NCBI RefSeq assembly: GCF_040412425.1
Contig: NC_089766.1
Span: forward strand, 21,116,124-21,180,123
Direction: 5' to 3'
Length of the DNA: 64,000 nucleotides
Source of the DNA: Macrobrachium rosenbergii
Taxonomy: Eukaryota; Arthropoda; Malacostraca; Decapoda; Palaemonidae
Both the position numbers and the translations under genes were made by a program. The notes under the pieces were generated by a model that saw nothing but the letters and a program-made list of their open reading frames with translations, ran no database searches and was not told where the DNA came from. This document shows positions 1 through 12,885 of this stretch, in pieces. Position 1 is the first letter of the stretch. Every line of letters starts with the position of its first letter.

Positions 1-1590
<1,590 letters not shown>

Positions 1591-1639
1591 AGAGGCCTGA
1601 TGTGGACCTCTGTAAAAACATTTCCCGAGCGTAGCTAGA

Positions 1640-2707
1640 ACTCATTGTAATAGTTCCTATATTGGTAAAGATGACACTGAAAACCACTGAAGCAAATGAA
1701 GAACCTATTCAGGCAATAATGACAACAGAAGCATCCACAGCCAGTACACACACCTCGCTGGGTACTAATTTATGGCAGCAGAGCCATGACAACTGGGCCG
1801 CCGGATGAAAGTTTTCTTAGGATTCCTTTGGAGATTTCACGAATTCTTTGCTGAATTTAAAGAGAGAGAGAGCGGATCGCTTCTCGATCATCTGAAAATG
1901 ATCAACCCTGTCTCCCAGTACCGAAGGCCAAATGGTAACGCGTGAATCTTTTGGCGAGGCCACCTCTTCATAGGCGCTTCAGCACATCAGTCATTCCCTC
2001 GGCTGTAACAGACGACTCAGAGTTAATATGAGGATAGTTATGGAAGGAATTCAACCAAGGATGCAACTTCTTGGCTGCATGGAGCGATGGGTAAGGTGCT
2101 CAGTTTTTTCGCCAAAGATCAGCGGATGAGGAAAGTGGTGGCCAGGAGAACAACTGGTTCCTTGTTTAAGCTCCGAGAGTAATGACTGAACAGCACCTGC
2201 GAAGAACCGGGAGGCACTATACTGCACAAAGACAAGACATTGATTAGACAAATTGTTTGTAATTCCATCTTATCGAAGGGGAAACAAAGCAAAAGGAAAA
2301 GACACCACAAATGTAAGGCTACTATTCAAAGAAGCCTATTATAATGCCAGATCAGCATGTAAGGGGATCAATCCCAAATTCTTTCCAAACCCCCACATTA
2401 TTAGGTCTAAGATCATGGACAATCGCCACCTTTTCAACACTTTTGATAATATAAACCACTTTTTAAGAATATTGGAGTCATCATATTGGTAGTATATGGG
2501 TTGTTTCCAGCTTCCCATCAAACCACTTAACACAACAACTTGAACTTTATCACGAGGTTCATATAAAACGTCCGTCCCTTTGTCATAACTCCACTTACTA
2601 GCAATATTCGTTTCATCAAATGAAATTACAGAAAGTTTTTTTGTTTCTGTCATTGCTTCTGATTTTGCCTTCAAGAGAGACAACCGAATGCAACATCCCC
2701 GGCTCAC
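1640..2707 (-). pseudogene. P-superfamily transposase remnant (copy A)
   Basis: Minus-strand remnant of a P-element-like transposase, a DNA cut-and-paste enzyme with an RNase H-like DDE core. The clearest part is the open frame 2339-2707. It contains a SFDE motif, the phrase WSYDKGTDVLYEP, and further on the signature GLMGSWKQPIYYQYDD. These match the conserved first block of P/THAP9 transposases (DE motif, then SKWKQP). After about residue 75 the frame degrades. Sequence further down the minus strand (to about 1640) is shared with copy B at 19930-20640 and reads as a poorly preserved C-terminal region with several frame changes. No THAP zinc finger is visible upstream. Inactive; the superfamily call rests on the short motifs only. 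Confidence 0.62.
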
Positions 2708-3840
2708 ATTTCAGATTTTGTGCTCGTTTGTTCAGCGTGCTTTTTGAAGGCAGAGGAAATTCTCTCTTGGTTCGCAGACATGAATAGCGTTTGGTGTTCG
2801 TGCTCCTGAGAGTGAAAGCTAATTATATGTCTTCATCGCTTCATTGATTGACAAGTTTATTAGTTATGTGCTGAACTTAGCACGGGTTGAAATATCTTGT
2901 TTGTTTCAGTTAATGTATGAACTTAGGTTCTGCCACTTCCTTTTCCAAACTGATCAGTTTCAGGACTGATTGGTCTTTTCCAAATGCTCTGTTTTTTCTG
3001 GAATTCTTCACTTCTCTACTTTTTTTTTTAACATTTCATTTAGAACTCTCCTCAGGCTGTGCAATAATTTCTTGAGCAGAAATTCTGGAAAAATTGTCTC
3101 TCAATGACAACTTTCCATTTCACAAAACATCTCCCTGGCTGTCCTCTGAGTCCTCACTTCATGGCTCGTGCACATCTTTCTTCATCCTTTTCAGATACAT
3201 TTCTACCTGAAAAGACAGTGTTGCATTTTGGATTTTATGAATGCACAGCAACAATTCCTACTAACTCTTATGGAACAAAAAGCCTTAGAATATCTTTTAA
3301 ATTTTTAACGGTTACTTAAAGACATTAGCAGAGTACTTTAATTTTATAAAGTCTAAAAGCAATTTGCATATCGTAATCTAGATGTTATAGACGGTGAAAT
3401 ATTTTTAGAAAAAGTCGAAAGAGAAAGTATCATGAAGGTAGCAAATTGCTCAGCTTGTAATGTAGCTTACCAAAAAAGGAAAAAAAAGGATGGCAAAGCC
3501 TCTTTCTTCAGTAAACTTTGATTTTTGTGGCTTTCAACTCCCAGCAGTCGGTGTTTCATGACATCAGCTTAGTCCTCTGCTTTAAAATGGACTGAACAAA
3601 TTGAGAACACTTCCAGTTCACGTCGTCTGCGCGTTTTGTAAACTTACATTAGATCAGTTCTTGTTCGTTCTTTCTTCTTTTGGGAAGAAAATATCAAATA
3701 CCCAAATTAAAGGTCTTTTCAATATTATCGCAGCATCAAATACAGCACAAAAGTGAAGGCATGGCTGTTGGAAGTTAATCGGCGTGACACACAGATCTGG
3801 CGGTACAGTAGAAATGTAGGAAGTCAGGTTGAAACCTCGG
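2708..3840. other. unassigned DNA
   Basis: AT-rich DNA between the P-like remnant and the promoter candidate. Open frames at 3104-3319 and 3654-3866 are short and match nothing I recognise. No clear repeat structure apart from short homopolymers. Confidence 0.4.
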
Positions 3841-3857
3841 CCACCGCAGCCTACAAC

Positions 3858-3950
3858 TGACGTCACAAAAGCTCCACCCCATGCGCGTGAGCTCGTTGAT
3901 GAGCCGACCTCTGACTATATAAAGGACCTTGGTGGCCTTATTGGTTCATG
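3858..3950 (+). promoter_or_regulatory. candidate TATA core promoter with CRE
   Basis: A full palindromic CRE, TGACGTCA, at 3858-3865 lies about 50 bp upstream of a canonical TATA box TATATAAA at 3916-3923. A TCATG initiator-like site with A at 3948 lies 32 bp downstream of the first TATA base, the spacing expected for arthropod RNA polymerase II promoters. The stretch is more GC-rich than its flanks. No coding exon is identifiable downstream, so this could drive a non-coding RNA, a dead gene or a transposon, or be chance. Confidence 0.35.
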
Positions 3951-3974
3951 AGTCACGCCTATCAGATCCTCCTC

Positions 3975-4145
3975 TTCCTAACTCTCTCACTCAGCCGTTG
4001 GTTGTCTCATTTTCTATCATTTAGTACCAGAAAGTGGAAAAACAAAGGCACAAGGTGGCCATTAACTGGAGCTCCAAGAGCTGATGAAGATCTGTCATTA
4101 TTCTTCATTGTATTCTAATGAAATCACAAACGACGTCCATCTCTA
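3975..4145. repeat. diverged segmental duplication, copy 1
   Basis: This segment resembles 4775-4945, about 800 bp away in the same orientation. Shared anchors are a TCTCATT...CTAT...AG block, a CCAGA purine-rich block, and the stretch around TCTAATGA followed by CAAACG(A/G)CGTCCATCTCT. It lies just downstream of the promoter candidate. Function unknown. Confidence 0.45.
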
Positions 4146-4272
4146 TTCAGGGTGATATCAGACCTTCGTCCCTCAGATTTTCAGAATGCAAACCAGTGCA
4201 GGGCTGGCGCCATTCATCACACTTATTTTCTAGCCTTAATAGAAATTTTACATTACTTTGAAACAAACAGCG

Positions 4273-4331
<59 letters not shown>
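4273..4331. repeat. (AAT)n microsatellite
   Basis: About 19 AAT units. It gives rise to spurious poly-Asn and poly-Ile open frames on the two strands. Confidence 0.97.
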
Positions 4332-4332
<1 letters not shown>

Positions 4333-4774
4333 GAAATAGTTTGTTGTTGCACTCTAAACTCTTTAAAAAATGCGTTTAAGTGACGGATAAAACAAACAAA
4401 ACATTTGCAGAACTGAAAAGCAGAGTAGACGTGGGAGAAAATAAAAACAAACTCAGTCACTCCGGAATAATAATCATCGCCAATTTGCAAATAGAAAATT
4501 AAAGTCGTGCACTGAAAGCTATCAGTGTTCAGTAACGTTCAGTGACTGTGTACCTTCATGTGAACATGTAGAATATACCTGTATCAGTGTATGTTTTTAC
4601 ACTTTTATGTTCACTGTCTCTCCGTTACTTTCAACACGAAATCAGGGGAATCTTTAAGATTCACAATGGCAATTTTTCGTATTCATTCCCTCTTACAGCC
4701 TGAGTCATTCAGACTCCCAAAACCTTCCTGTGGCCTCCTCCACCACATCCCACTTTGTGGGTCACCTACATTAG

Positions 4775-4945
4775 ACCAGCGGATGGCTCTCTCGCTCCAT
4801 TCTAGTTCTCTCATTCGCTATTAGTTTTTTTTTCCAGAGAAAAGACTCAGACCTGAGCCATCAGCAGGAGGATCAGAGTTGCTAAAAATACTTCATTCTT
4901 CCTCATTTTACTCTAATGACACAGCAAACGGCGTCCATCTCTTCC
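4775..4945. repeat. diverged segmental duplication, copy 2
   Basis: Partner of 3975-4145 by the same ordered anchors. There is no TATA box at the equivalent upstream position, so only the downstream part is preserved in both copies. Confidence 0.4.
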
Positions 4946-5741
4946 GGCCCACACTGAGCTTTCATTCAGCGTTTGACATTCGAAACAGCTTTGCAAAAGC
5001 TTCATTCAGAAACTCTTTCATGGCACGTATATTGCCAAACGTTAATTAACACCTTACATTATGCGCATATGGACACGTCAGTTATAATGATATAACGCTG
5101 ATTGTATAAAATGTTTTTATTAAATTGTTTATCATTCTATAAACTTTATTTCGCATTAAGGATTTTATCACTTTCCCTTAATATCATCATTAACCAGCAT
5201 CCTGCAAATTATAAAAGATCGACTATAGAGGAATAGTATAAAACCAAACTTAAATTGCGTCGTTGATGAGAAAAATGTTTTTCCGTGTTTCTCTTTTCCC
5301 CTCACTCTTGACACATGACTTCCTCTCACAAACCCCGAGAACCACTCTCTCTCTCTCTCTCTCTCTCCCTCCATGCCCCTACTTCCTTAGAAGCACCTAA
5401 AGCTGTCTCATTTCAACATATGATATTAATAATGATAATAAAATCATTGCAGATATGAATGAGACAGAAATGTGTTTATATTGACGAAATATAAACAAAA
5501 TATCTTTAAATGAAGATGAGTAAATTTATAGTTTATGATTTTTCCTGTAGCACAGCTCGCAGTTTATGAGGTCATTTCAATTTCTTTTATAAGTTATAGC
5601 ATAACATATCTCGTGTAACACTCCTGGCTCTCTTGCACAACAGCAGATAACAAATTCTGGTCCCAAACTTAAACAGTCTCCAGTGCTCAGTAACTTGTCA
5701 AAATGTTTAGCATCATGAAAGTAAAAAATAGGTCTTCCCAG

Positions 5742-5743
<2 letters not shown>

Positions 5744-5788
<45 letters not shown>
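5744..5788. repeat. (CT)n microsatellite
   Basis: About 22 uninterrupted CT units. Confidence 0.97.
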
Positions 5789-5790
<2 letters not shown>

Positions 5791-6731
5791 ATTAGCAGTT
5801 TATTCTCAGAAGAAAAGTCTTCCTCCTATAGTAGTTACTACAGTTGAAAGAAAGCTTCCAGCATTGTACAGCCAACCCTGAATAATCAGCAGGATGAAAC
5901 ACACACAAACAGGAGGCCTCGATGGATCACACCTGCTCTTGTACTGCAAGGTTCAACTCACCTGAAGTCCCACGCCTGCACTGTCAGTTAGGGAGCCTCT
6001 GCAGTCATGTCTTCTTTGCGGTTGGACTTTCACCCAGAGGCTGTGCTTCATCAAGCTCACTTTCACTTCCTTTTCTTTGGCTACTTTAACTTGCATTTTC
6101 TTTCTTCAACTTTTTGTGATCTTTCCTACTGTTTTTTTTTTTCTACAAATGTACATTTTAGGTGAGAGCTAATCTCTACCTGAATGAATGGGCAGGACAT
6201 GTCATCTTCTTTCCAAACCTGAGCCTCCGCCGGCTGATGATAAGTTAAGGAGTGTATTTCAGGATGATAGGGCTCATGGGCAAGTTAGTCAATGTGAAAC
6301 TATAAATCCTTAATAGGTTATTAGGTCAGTGCAAAGTAACCAACTGATTTTGTGGGTATTAAATAAGTTTAATGACTCGATTCTTATTGTACTTTAATCA
6401 GCTCAGGGTCTGGGGCCTACTTAGCTGCATGCAGTACCAAACCAAGAAGTCTTGTTTGTTTATGATAACAACAGCTCCTTTTCAGAAATATGAACTGCCG
6501 ACGATTAGTCTACAGAATATATAAATCCCAAGGATGTTATTGTCAACTTCAGTTTTAATGCAAACTTTCCGTTATTAACATCTGTACATGATTCGATTCT
6601 TCATTTGCTATCATATAGGGCCTATGCATATATACAGTACATATATATGAGAGTCTTGTTTGTTTGTCTCGAAGACCATCCTTTCAAAAAAAGAATATAG
6701 AGATTTTATATATGTATCTATTTATCTATCT

Positions 6732-6734
<3 letters not shown>

Positions 6735-6823
<89 letters not shown>
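6735..6823. repeat. (AT)n microsatellite
   Basis: About 44 AT units, preceded by a short imperfect CTAT run. Confidence 0.97.
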
Positions 6824-6826
<3 letters not shown>

Positions 6827-8204
6827 ATCACAATGGGATTGTGTTTTGCATTAATACGAAAACTTCCGGTAACTGTCAAAAGCAGTCAGCATTTGCCTTT
6901 TCCCAATCAGCGAAAGGAATGATGGAACTCTTTGGACCTTGGATGTCCCCTCGACCGGCTGATATTGTTGAAAAGGCCCTGACGATGGCGGAAGGTGTCA
7001 GTCAGTGATCGGGACCATCCGGGAACAGGCGAAGGGGGTCAGGGTCTTCCTGAAGAACGAAGGACGTGAGGAGGGTCCTGGCATAAAATCCACAGGGACA
7101 GAGATTTTGCTTTTCTTTCTTTTTTCTTTCTTTAGGAATCATCAGAAATGTCCTGTGCCTTGTTTGCTAACATCTATATACAGTTATCAGCTGTTAGTCT
7201 CGTTCCATTTTTTTATTTTTTTACAAATCTTTGATAATTAGTGTAAAAGGTCAGCAATTTTCTTCTTGGTCACATTTTTTCTTGTCATCGTTTTAGATCC
7301 GAGTCCCAACCAATCATTGATTATTTATACGTTCGTCTTCCTGTTGTGTTTTTGTAACTTTTATACTATTTCTTTTCCAAAAACTGTTCATATATTTATT
7401 ATTGCAAACGTACGACTGCTAATCTTATAGCCAAGGCCAGTCATGAGAAGCTTATTATTAGTCTTGTCCAAATAAATATCGTCTCTGCGTTTTCTTACCA
7501 TTCGACCTCTTCCCCAAAATCGAAGGCACAGTCACCTGAAGGCACTTGCAGAAGGGGCTTCCTACCTGCTCAAGAGATCCTCGAAATGAAAGCGCCGTTC
7601 GCTCTCTTCCTCTCCTCACCTGCACCCGCCCTTCTTCGTTGGCTTTCCTCATTCGTCCTCTCTGGCCGAGGACGCCCATTCTCCCTAATTCCCTCAGAGC
7701 TCAATAATCTACCCAAAGGCTGCACCAGAAATGAAAGCTATAGAGATGCCTTCCATGAATGCCTGCTTAATCAATAGTACTCAACAATTGTTATACTTGT
7801 GCTAAAGACGACATTCCTGATGACACTCCCTTTTTCGGAAAACGGAATCCGGAACTTTAATTCACTGTTATCATTTTTATCTCCTTTCGTCGCCTTAATA
7901 TCTAAGCTCTCATAAAGGTAGCATAAATTTAAACCTCTGTGTAAAAGCAATATTCCTGAGCAAAAATGATGATGTTCGGGTTTGTTTTGCAACACATACC
8001 ATGAGCTGCCGTTAGCCACCTAGCCGGAAAGTCTCCCCAACGCATCTAGCTCGCCCTCATCTAGGAGCAACTACAGTAAAGCGCTGCCCGTTCGTGGCTG
8101 AGAGTTTCTACTGCAGCACATCGAGAGTTTCAGCGTTACAGCGTTATACGATTGTATTTTGTGACTAAAATTAAATAGAAACCTTGCTGGTTCATCCTTG
8201 GCTG

Positions 8205-8546
8205 AAATTCAGTCACGTTGACGATATCGTAGTCAGGATTTTTGTAATTTTCACGGGATTTTAAGTCGTCTGAAAGAAAAGAAAAACTCTTACCTCCAGC
8301 CGGCAATGTCTTGGGACCCTGGAATGTCCCTCACTTACTACAGTCAAACAAGGACTACTTGTTGGAGGGTGAAGGAGCTACTTTGGACTGGTGCCGTTTT
8401 TATGTCGGTGTGTCTTCGTAAAGGAACACGAGATGTAGATGAAGAACATCAAAAGAACTCATCAATGTGTCTGTGTGTGTATTGCTTTTGTCTCTCAGGT
8501 CACCTGCTCCCCAGAACCGGTGTGTGGTCAAAGGTGAGGGTTTGAA

Positions 8547-8549
<3 letters not shown>
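8205..8549 (+). repeat. dispersed repeat family X, copy 1
   Basis: Diverged copy of the sequence at 30710-31036, same orientation. Shared ordered anchors are GTTGAC(G/A)ATATCGTA, CTGGAATGTC, a run containing CAAACAAGGACTA, GA(A/T)GAAGGAGCT and a GGTCACC/GGTCGCC block. In both copies the similarity runs straight into a (CT)n tract. Probably an old non-autonomous transposon; I do not recognise the family. Confidence 0.55.

Positions 8550-8607
<58 letters not shown>
8550..8607. repeat. (CT)n microsatellite
   Basis: About 29 CT units joining dispersed repeat X to the truncated SINE copy. Confidence 0.97.
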
Positions 8608-8609
<2 letters not shown>

Positions 8610-8825
8610 CCTGGCCGGCTAATGAAGAATTAGAGGAATTTATTTCTGGTGATAGAAATTCACTTCTTGCTATAATGTTGTTTTGATTCCACAATAAGCT
8701 GTAGGTCCCGTTGCTAGGTAACCAGTTGGTTCTCTAGCCACGTAAAATAAGTCTAATCCTTCGGGCCAGCCTAGGAGGGCTGTTCATCAGCTCAGTGGTC
8801 TGGTTAAATTTACTAAGGTATACTC

Positions 8826-8829
<4 letters not shown>
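8608..8829 (+). mobile_element. tRNA-derived SINE, 5'-truncated copy 1
   Basis: Body of the SINE family whose fuller copies lie at 40460-40733 (minus) and 62768-63043 (plus). Shared landmarks are GAATTTATTTCTGGTGATAG, a CCACAATAAGCTGTAGGTCC block, the GGTAACCA(A/G)TTGGTT block, CACGTAAAATAAGTCTAATC, and CAGCTCAGTGGTCTGGT near the 3' end. The tRNA-like head with the polymerase III boxes is missing and replaced by (CT)n. Confidence 0.85.

Positions 8830-8877
<48 letters not shown>
8830..8877. repeat. (CT)n microsatellite
   Basis: About 24 CT units directly at the 3' end of the SINE copy. Confidence 0.97.
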
Positions 8878-8880
<3 letters not shown>

Positions 8881-9460
8881 CCTTCTGAGTCTGTTTGGCT
8901 GCTTGCCTCTTATTACCCCTAATCTGTCAGTCTGTTTGCCCTCCGTAATATTTCTGAATCTTTTCCCTTTTCATTTTAGACGTAGACGTAAAGCATCTGC
9001 AGCAGATGCTGATACAACTGCATCAGACTCTATGGACTTGGGATCTAATATGTAGCTGGAAGGCATTGAACTCCCTCCATCATGAAGCGTTGTGAAATCA
9101 GCCCAGCCATTCAAGAGGCATCCTGTTGCTTCTTCAGTCTGCATCTCCACGCTTCATACCAGGAGCGCTCGAAAAGCCTAATTAACGTGACTGTCAAACG
9201 TGGATCATTCAATTCGTGTTTGGATATTTCCGTTGTGCAATTTATAGTTGAACTGCGATCAATATATTTAGATTTACTTATAACGCTTGCGTAAATACTT
9301 TTCATATTCAGTTAGTCTTTACAAAAACATAGCAGGTCCAATAAGATGCGCAAATGACTTGTGAACTTTCTGAAGATAATAATTTCGATAAAAATTCTCT
9401 CTTGCAATAAGATAGCACTGAGTACTGGCAACCACTTTTAATAAAAAGAATGTTGCGCAT

Positions 9461-9526
<66 letters not shown>

Positions 9527-10550
9527 GATGACCCATTAAGGATCAAAAAGGTGTCAAACAGCAATGGTCATGAGCTACGGAGGGAGATATAGAGAGAAAC
9601 AAAGAGAGACAGACAGACAGACAGACACAGAAAATCGATATGAAACTAAAATAAGAAACAGCCCATTTCATCTCATCAACAAAATCAACTCCTACACTTG
9701 AAGCTTTCAGAGAGAAGAATTTTATGCTTCATAAATATCAGATAACTATAGATTGGACGAAGCAAGTTTTACCCTCACTGTAGAGGCAGTTCCTGAAACT
9801 GAAACTTATGGCTACGATGTTCATGACGATGACACTGTCTCTCTTGTCTGGCTTTTTCATCCATCAACTGCTTGCAAAGGATGACCCTCACTCGAACAGT
9901 GAATATAAAGTTTTCCTGGAGACAGTCTTGAGATAAATGACCGGGAAGCGCATCACGCAACTGCAAAAGCTGGACATTGCAAGCATCATCATCCTATCAT
10001 GTGTAGGAGAAGCGAGGGGAAAATGATGGTCATTTAGCTTGTTAGTATGAAGGGAAGTTCAGAAATTTAGAAACATGAGCTAAAAGGCAGAAATGAAAGA
10101 TTCGGTTAATAAATCCCGTTGATCATTCCTCTGACTTCTCTACCTCTGAATTTCTTATCGTATAACACGTAGCTATTTTTTTTTTAATGCAGATTTACAC
10201 GAATCATTATCAAAATGAAAGCTTTCAAAATCGGGGTTCATTTGTGCTTCTGTTAGAGCTCCAGAGTTTCAACATTTTCTGCCGGGTCCATGAATGCATA
10301 ATTAATGAGCTGGTTATTCGTGGTTCTGGAAGTGATAAGGATTTTGCAATGATTTCCAGGTATATACAGTGCCCTAAACGTGTCATGGGATTTGTGGTGA
10401 ATCGTGGTAATACATATGGGAGGAAGATACTCCCATTTGAATCCCAGCTTCAAAGCCAAACATTCTAACTGAAGAGAGATTCGGTGCATATTTCATATTC
10501 GTGTCATTTCCGTACCTTTTTAATTAATCCGCGCATGGTGGCTAGGCTCT
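8878..10550. other. unassigned DNA
   Basis: No supported gene. It contains the (GA)n tract at 9464-9523 and a short GACA run near 9608-9626. The opposite-strand frames at 10187-10489 overlap each other and match nothing I recognise. Confidence 0.4.
9464..9523. repeat. (GA)n microsatellite
   Basis: About 30 GA units. Confidence 0.97.
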
Positions 10551-10553
10551 GCC

Positions 10554-10760
10554 TTGTTTTGTTTATCTGAAGCCACTATGTTAGGATCAAGACTGAGATG
10601 GTTTGGGCATCTGACGAGGAGGAGGGACGATAAGCAAGATGTCTCAGGAGAGATCATGGAAGAGGAAGTGCTGGTTAGACGGAGGAAAGGAAGGAAGGCC
10701 GAAGAGAAAAGATGGGGATCTCAAATACTGAAGAAGACTATTGTAGTCGACGTCTGTCAA
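10554..10760 (+). pseudogene. non-LTR retrotransposon C-terminal remnant
   Basis: The open frame from 10554 contains SRLRWFGHLTRR followed by EEEVLVRRRKGRK. This is the order seen near the C-terminus of many arthropod LINE reverse-transcriptase proteins, where a (R/K)LRWxGHV(x)RR motif is followed by a basic GRRxxGRPxxRW stretch. The second motif is damaged: the expected Pro-Lys-Lys-Arg-Trp is scrambled, which suggests a small indel. No reverse-transcriptase core is recognisable upstream, so this is a 5'-truncated scrap. The rest of the frame, to 10931, is not recognisable. The clade (for example RTE, CR1 or I) cannot be fixed from this piece. Confidence 0.5.
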
Positions 10761-10931
10761 CTCCAAACACCACTTCCTGTCCAGAAAGCCTTTTCTTTAC
10801 ATCCCGCGTTTGGACAGAAAACGTATGAAAAGATAATTATTGTCTTTGTAAAACCTCCCATGCAATACGAGAAAAACCGCGAAATGATTGCGATTGGCGT
10901 TGTATTAAGAAAAGGAAAATTTCATCCATGA

Positions 10932-11790
10932 AAACTATTTTTATTAAAAACATTAAGCTTTTTTAGGTCAGTTTCAGAAGTATAGTATTATGGACATTGC
11001 ATTGTCTGAGATCATTTTTAGTCAAAGATGTCAAAGATTCTCACCATTTTTTTTTCTCTCTCTCTCTTTTATTTGTGGGGTGTGGTGGTAGAATTTATGC
11101 CTCTAATACATCAGAAGGTTTGGTCCATGAAACTAAATTCTGATTTCAGAGTCAATATTTATATCCTATTCAAATGCTGACGCAGACGTACTAACAGTGA
11201 AATTAGCAGAATAACATAAATCACTAATTATGTTCTATTACCTTCAAAGATTCTTGATAGGAAACGATATTATTTCACGCAAATTCCATATGAATAAAAT
11301 ATAACTGTCTAATAAAAAAACAGTAAAATTATCAGTAAATCATAACCGATTAGATGAATGCAATCTATCTACGCCCTTATCCGAGGCAGCCTCACTAAGT
11401 ACATTCAGAGGCTCTAAGTCCTGAGAATTGGGTACTTTTATTTAACTTGACCTCTGCGTCTGTTTGTGTGTTGGGTCAAAACTTGTAACTCAATTATCGA
11501 CCTGTTCCCTTCGCCCGATGGACTTGAAATGTTGCATGGTTACTCAATCCCGGTGACAGTACAATCTTACATGATCAGTATGTCAGCAGTGGCCTCTAGT
11601 GACCCTACAGTGACCTCTCCCAGTATCTCAGGATTTGTAAGAAATTCTTCGAATTTTTTCATACTTTTTGAATCAGTAGTATAAGTTAATCATTCTACGG
11701 AGGTTTCAAACTTCCTTGGGCTCGACAGATATCACGTTCAATTTCGTTAGCTATAATCATAAATCGGTTACAATTTCTGTCAAAATCAAA
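10932..11790. other. unassigned DNA, probable old repeat at 11450-11780
   Basis: No gene. The section from about 11450, with a TGTTTGTGTGTTGGGTC start, a Thr/Ser-rich frame to 11684 and the AT-rich tail running into the foldback element, has the feel of a dispersed repeat, but there is no second copy in the window to prove it. Confidence 0.3.
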
Positions 11791-11820
11791 AAAGTATAAA
11801 ACAAAAATAAAAAAAAAAAT

Positions 11821-12110
11821 TAAACACATTTATTAAAATGCACTAAAAGTACAAAATTTTTTTTTTTTGAGACATATCAGGATTTTCTTACAATTAATTA
11901 TGTCTACAAAAATAAAAGCATGGGCGCCAAACAAGCAAAGGAAATGCTACAAGATAAGATTTTTTTTTTTTCTTATATCATTTCCTTCCATGTTCGGCGC
12001 CCACGCTTTTATTTTTGTTGGATAATACATGATTAATTGTCAGAAAATCCTGGTGTGTCTCAAAAATTTATTTTTTACTTTTTAGTGCATTTTATAAAAG
12101 CCTGTGTAAA
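11821..12110. repeat. imperfect ~290-bp palindrome (foldback/MITE-like)
   Basis: Two arms of about 140 bp, 11821-11961 and 11972-12110, are reverse complements with scattered mismatches. Paired landmarks are AAAATGCACTAAAA with TTTTTAGTGCATTTT, CAGGATTTTCT with AGAAAATCCTG, and AAAATAAAAGCATGGGCGCC with GGCGCCCACGCTTTTATTTT. The loop is a short T-rich segment near 11966. Arms this long and close together point to a foldback transposon or MITE. Confidence 0.85.
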
Positions 12111-12440
12111 TTTTTTACTTCATCTTTTTATAATATTCTTGGACAGGTATCCGGAAGGAGAGAAGGCTCAGGAATCAAACTGAAGGAGATTTCTATTACA
12201 AATGTCGTATGTTTCAGTTTCATGAGTGCATCTTGGCTTTAGAGTTCATCTTGTACACATTCACCGGTTTTCCTCTTCTGTTTCCAAATTACATTTAGTT
12301 TGTAATTGCTGTAGTTACAAAAATTCAGTAACATGACTGTTCAGGACTAATAAAAAAAAGCCCTACTATTCGATGAAAACAAATGTGGCTCCTTTCAGCC
12401 AACGAACGAAAGGCCTCTCTCTCTCTCTCTGTCTCTGTTC
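12111..12440. other. unassigned DNA
   Basis: Short unassigned stretch leading into the 74-bp minisatellite; nothing recognised. Confidence 0.4.
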
Positions 12441-12885
12441 TCTCTTGATACAGCCACAAGACTGGGTGAACTCTCTTCTCTCTGTTCTTGATGAGTGTCT
12501 GATACAGCCTCTGGGCGAACTCGTGTGTGTGCTTCACCTCTGCCTGTTCTTGATGAGTGTCTGATACAGCCATAAGACTGGGCGTGTGTGTGTGTGCTTC
12601 ACCTCTGCCTGTTCTTGATGAGTGTCTCGATACAGCCATAAGACTGGGTGAACGAAAGTCCGTGTGTGTGCTTCACCTCTGCCTGTTCTTGATGAGTGTC
12701 TCGATACAGCCATAAGACTGGGTGAACGAAAGTCCGTGTGTGTGCTTCACCTCTGCCTGTTCTTGATGAGTGTCTCGATACAGCCATAAGACTGGGCGAA
12801 CGAAAGGCCGTGTGTGTGCTTCACCTCTGCCTGTTCTTGATGAGTGTCTCGATACAGCCATAAGACTGGGTGAACGAAAGGCCCA
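12441..12885. repeat. 74-bp tandem repeat (minisatellite)
   Basis: The landmark GTTCTTGATGAGTGTCT recurs at about 12483, 12546, 12611, 12684, 12759 and 12833. The last four units are 73-75 bp apart and nearly identical, while the first ones are 62-65 bp and more diverged. Each unit contains a GTGTGTGTGCTTCACCTC segment and ATACAGCCATAAGACTGGG. The open frames here are repeat translations. Confidence 0.93.

Larger units (their letters stand above)
4946..8200. other. unassigned DNA with microsatellites
   Basis: About 3.2 kb with no recognisable gene. It holds (CT)n tracts at 5344-5367 and 5744-5788 and an (AT)n tract at 6735-6823. Frames such as 7005-7241 and 7586-7777 are short, without recognisable domains, and not supported by splice or promoter signals. 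Confidence 0.4.

Noticed and set aside
12441..12885. CRISPR-like array
   Set aside because: The units are contiguous tandem repeats with no unique spacers, and the DNA is eukaryotic.
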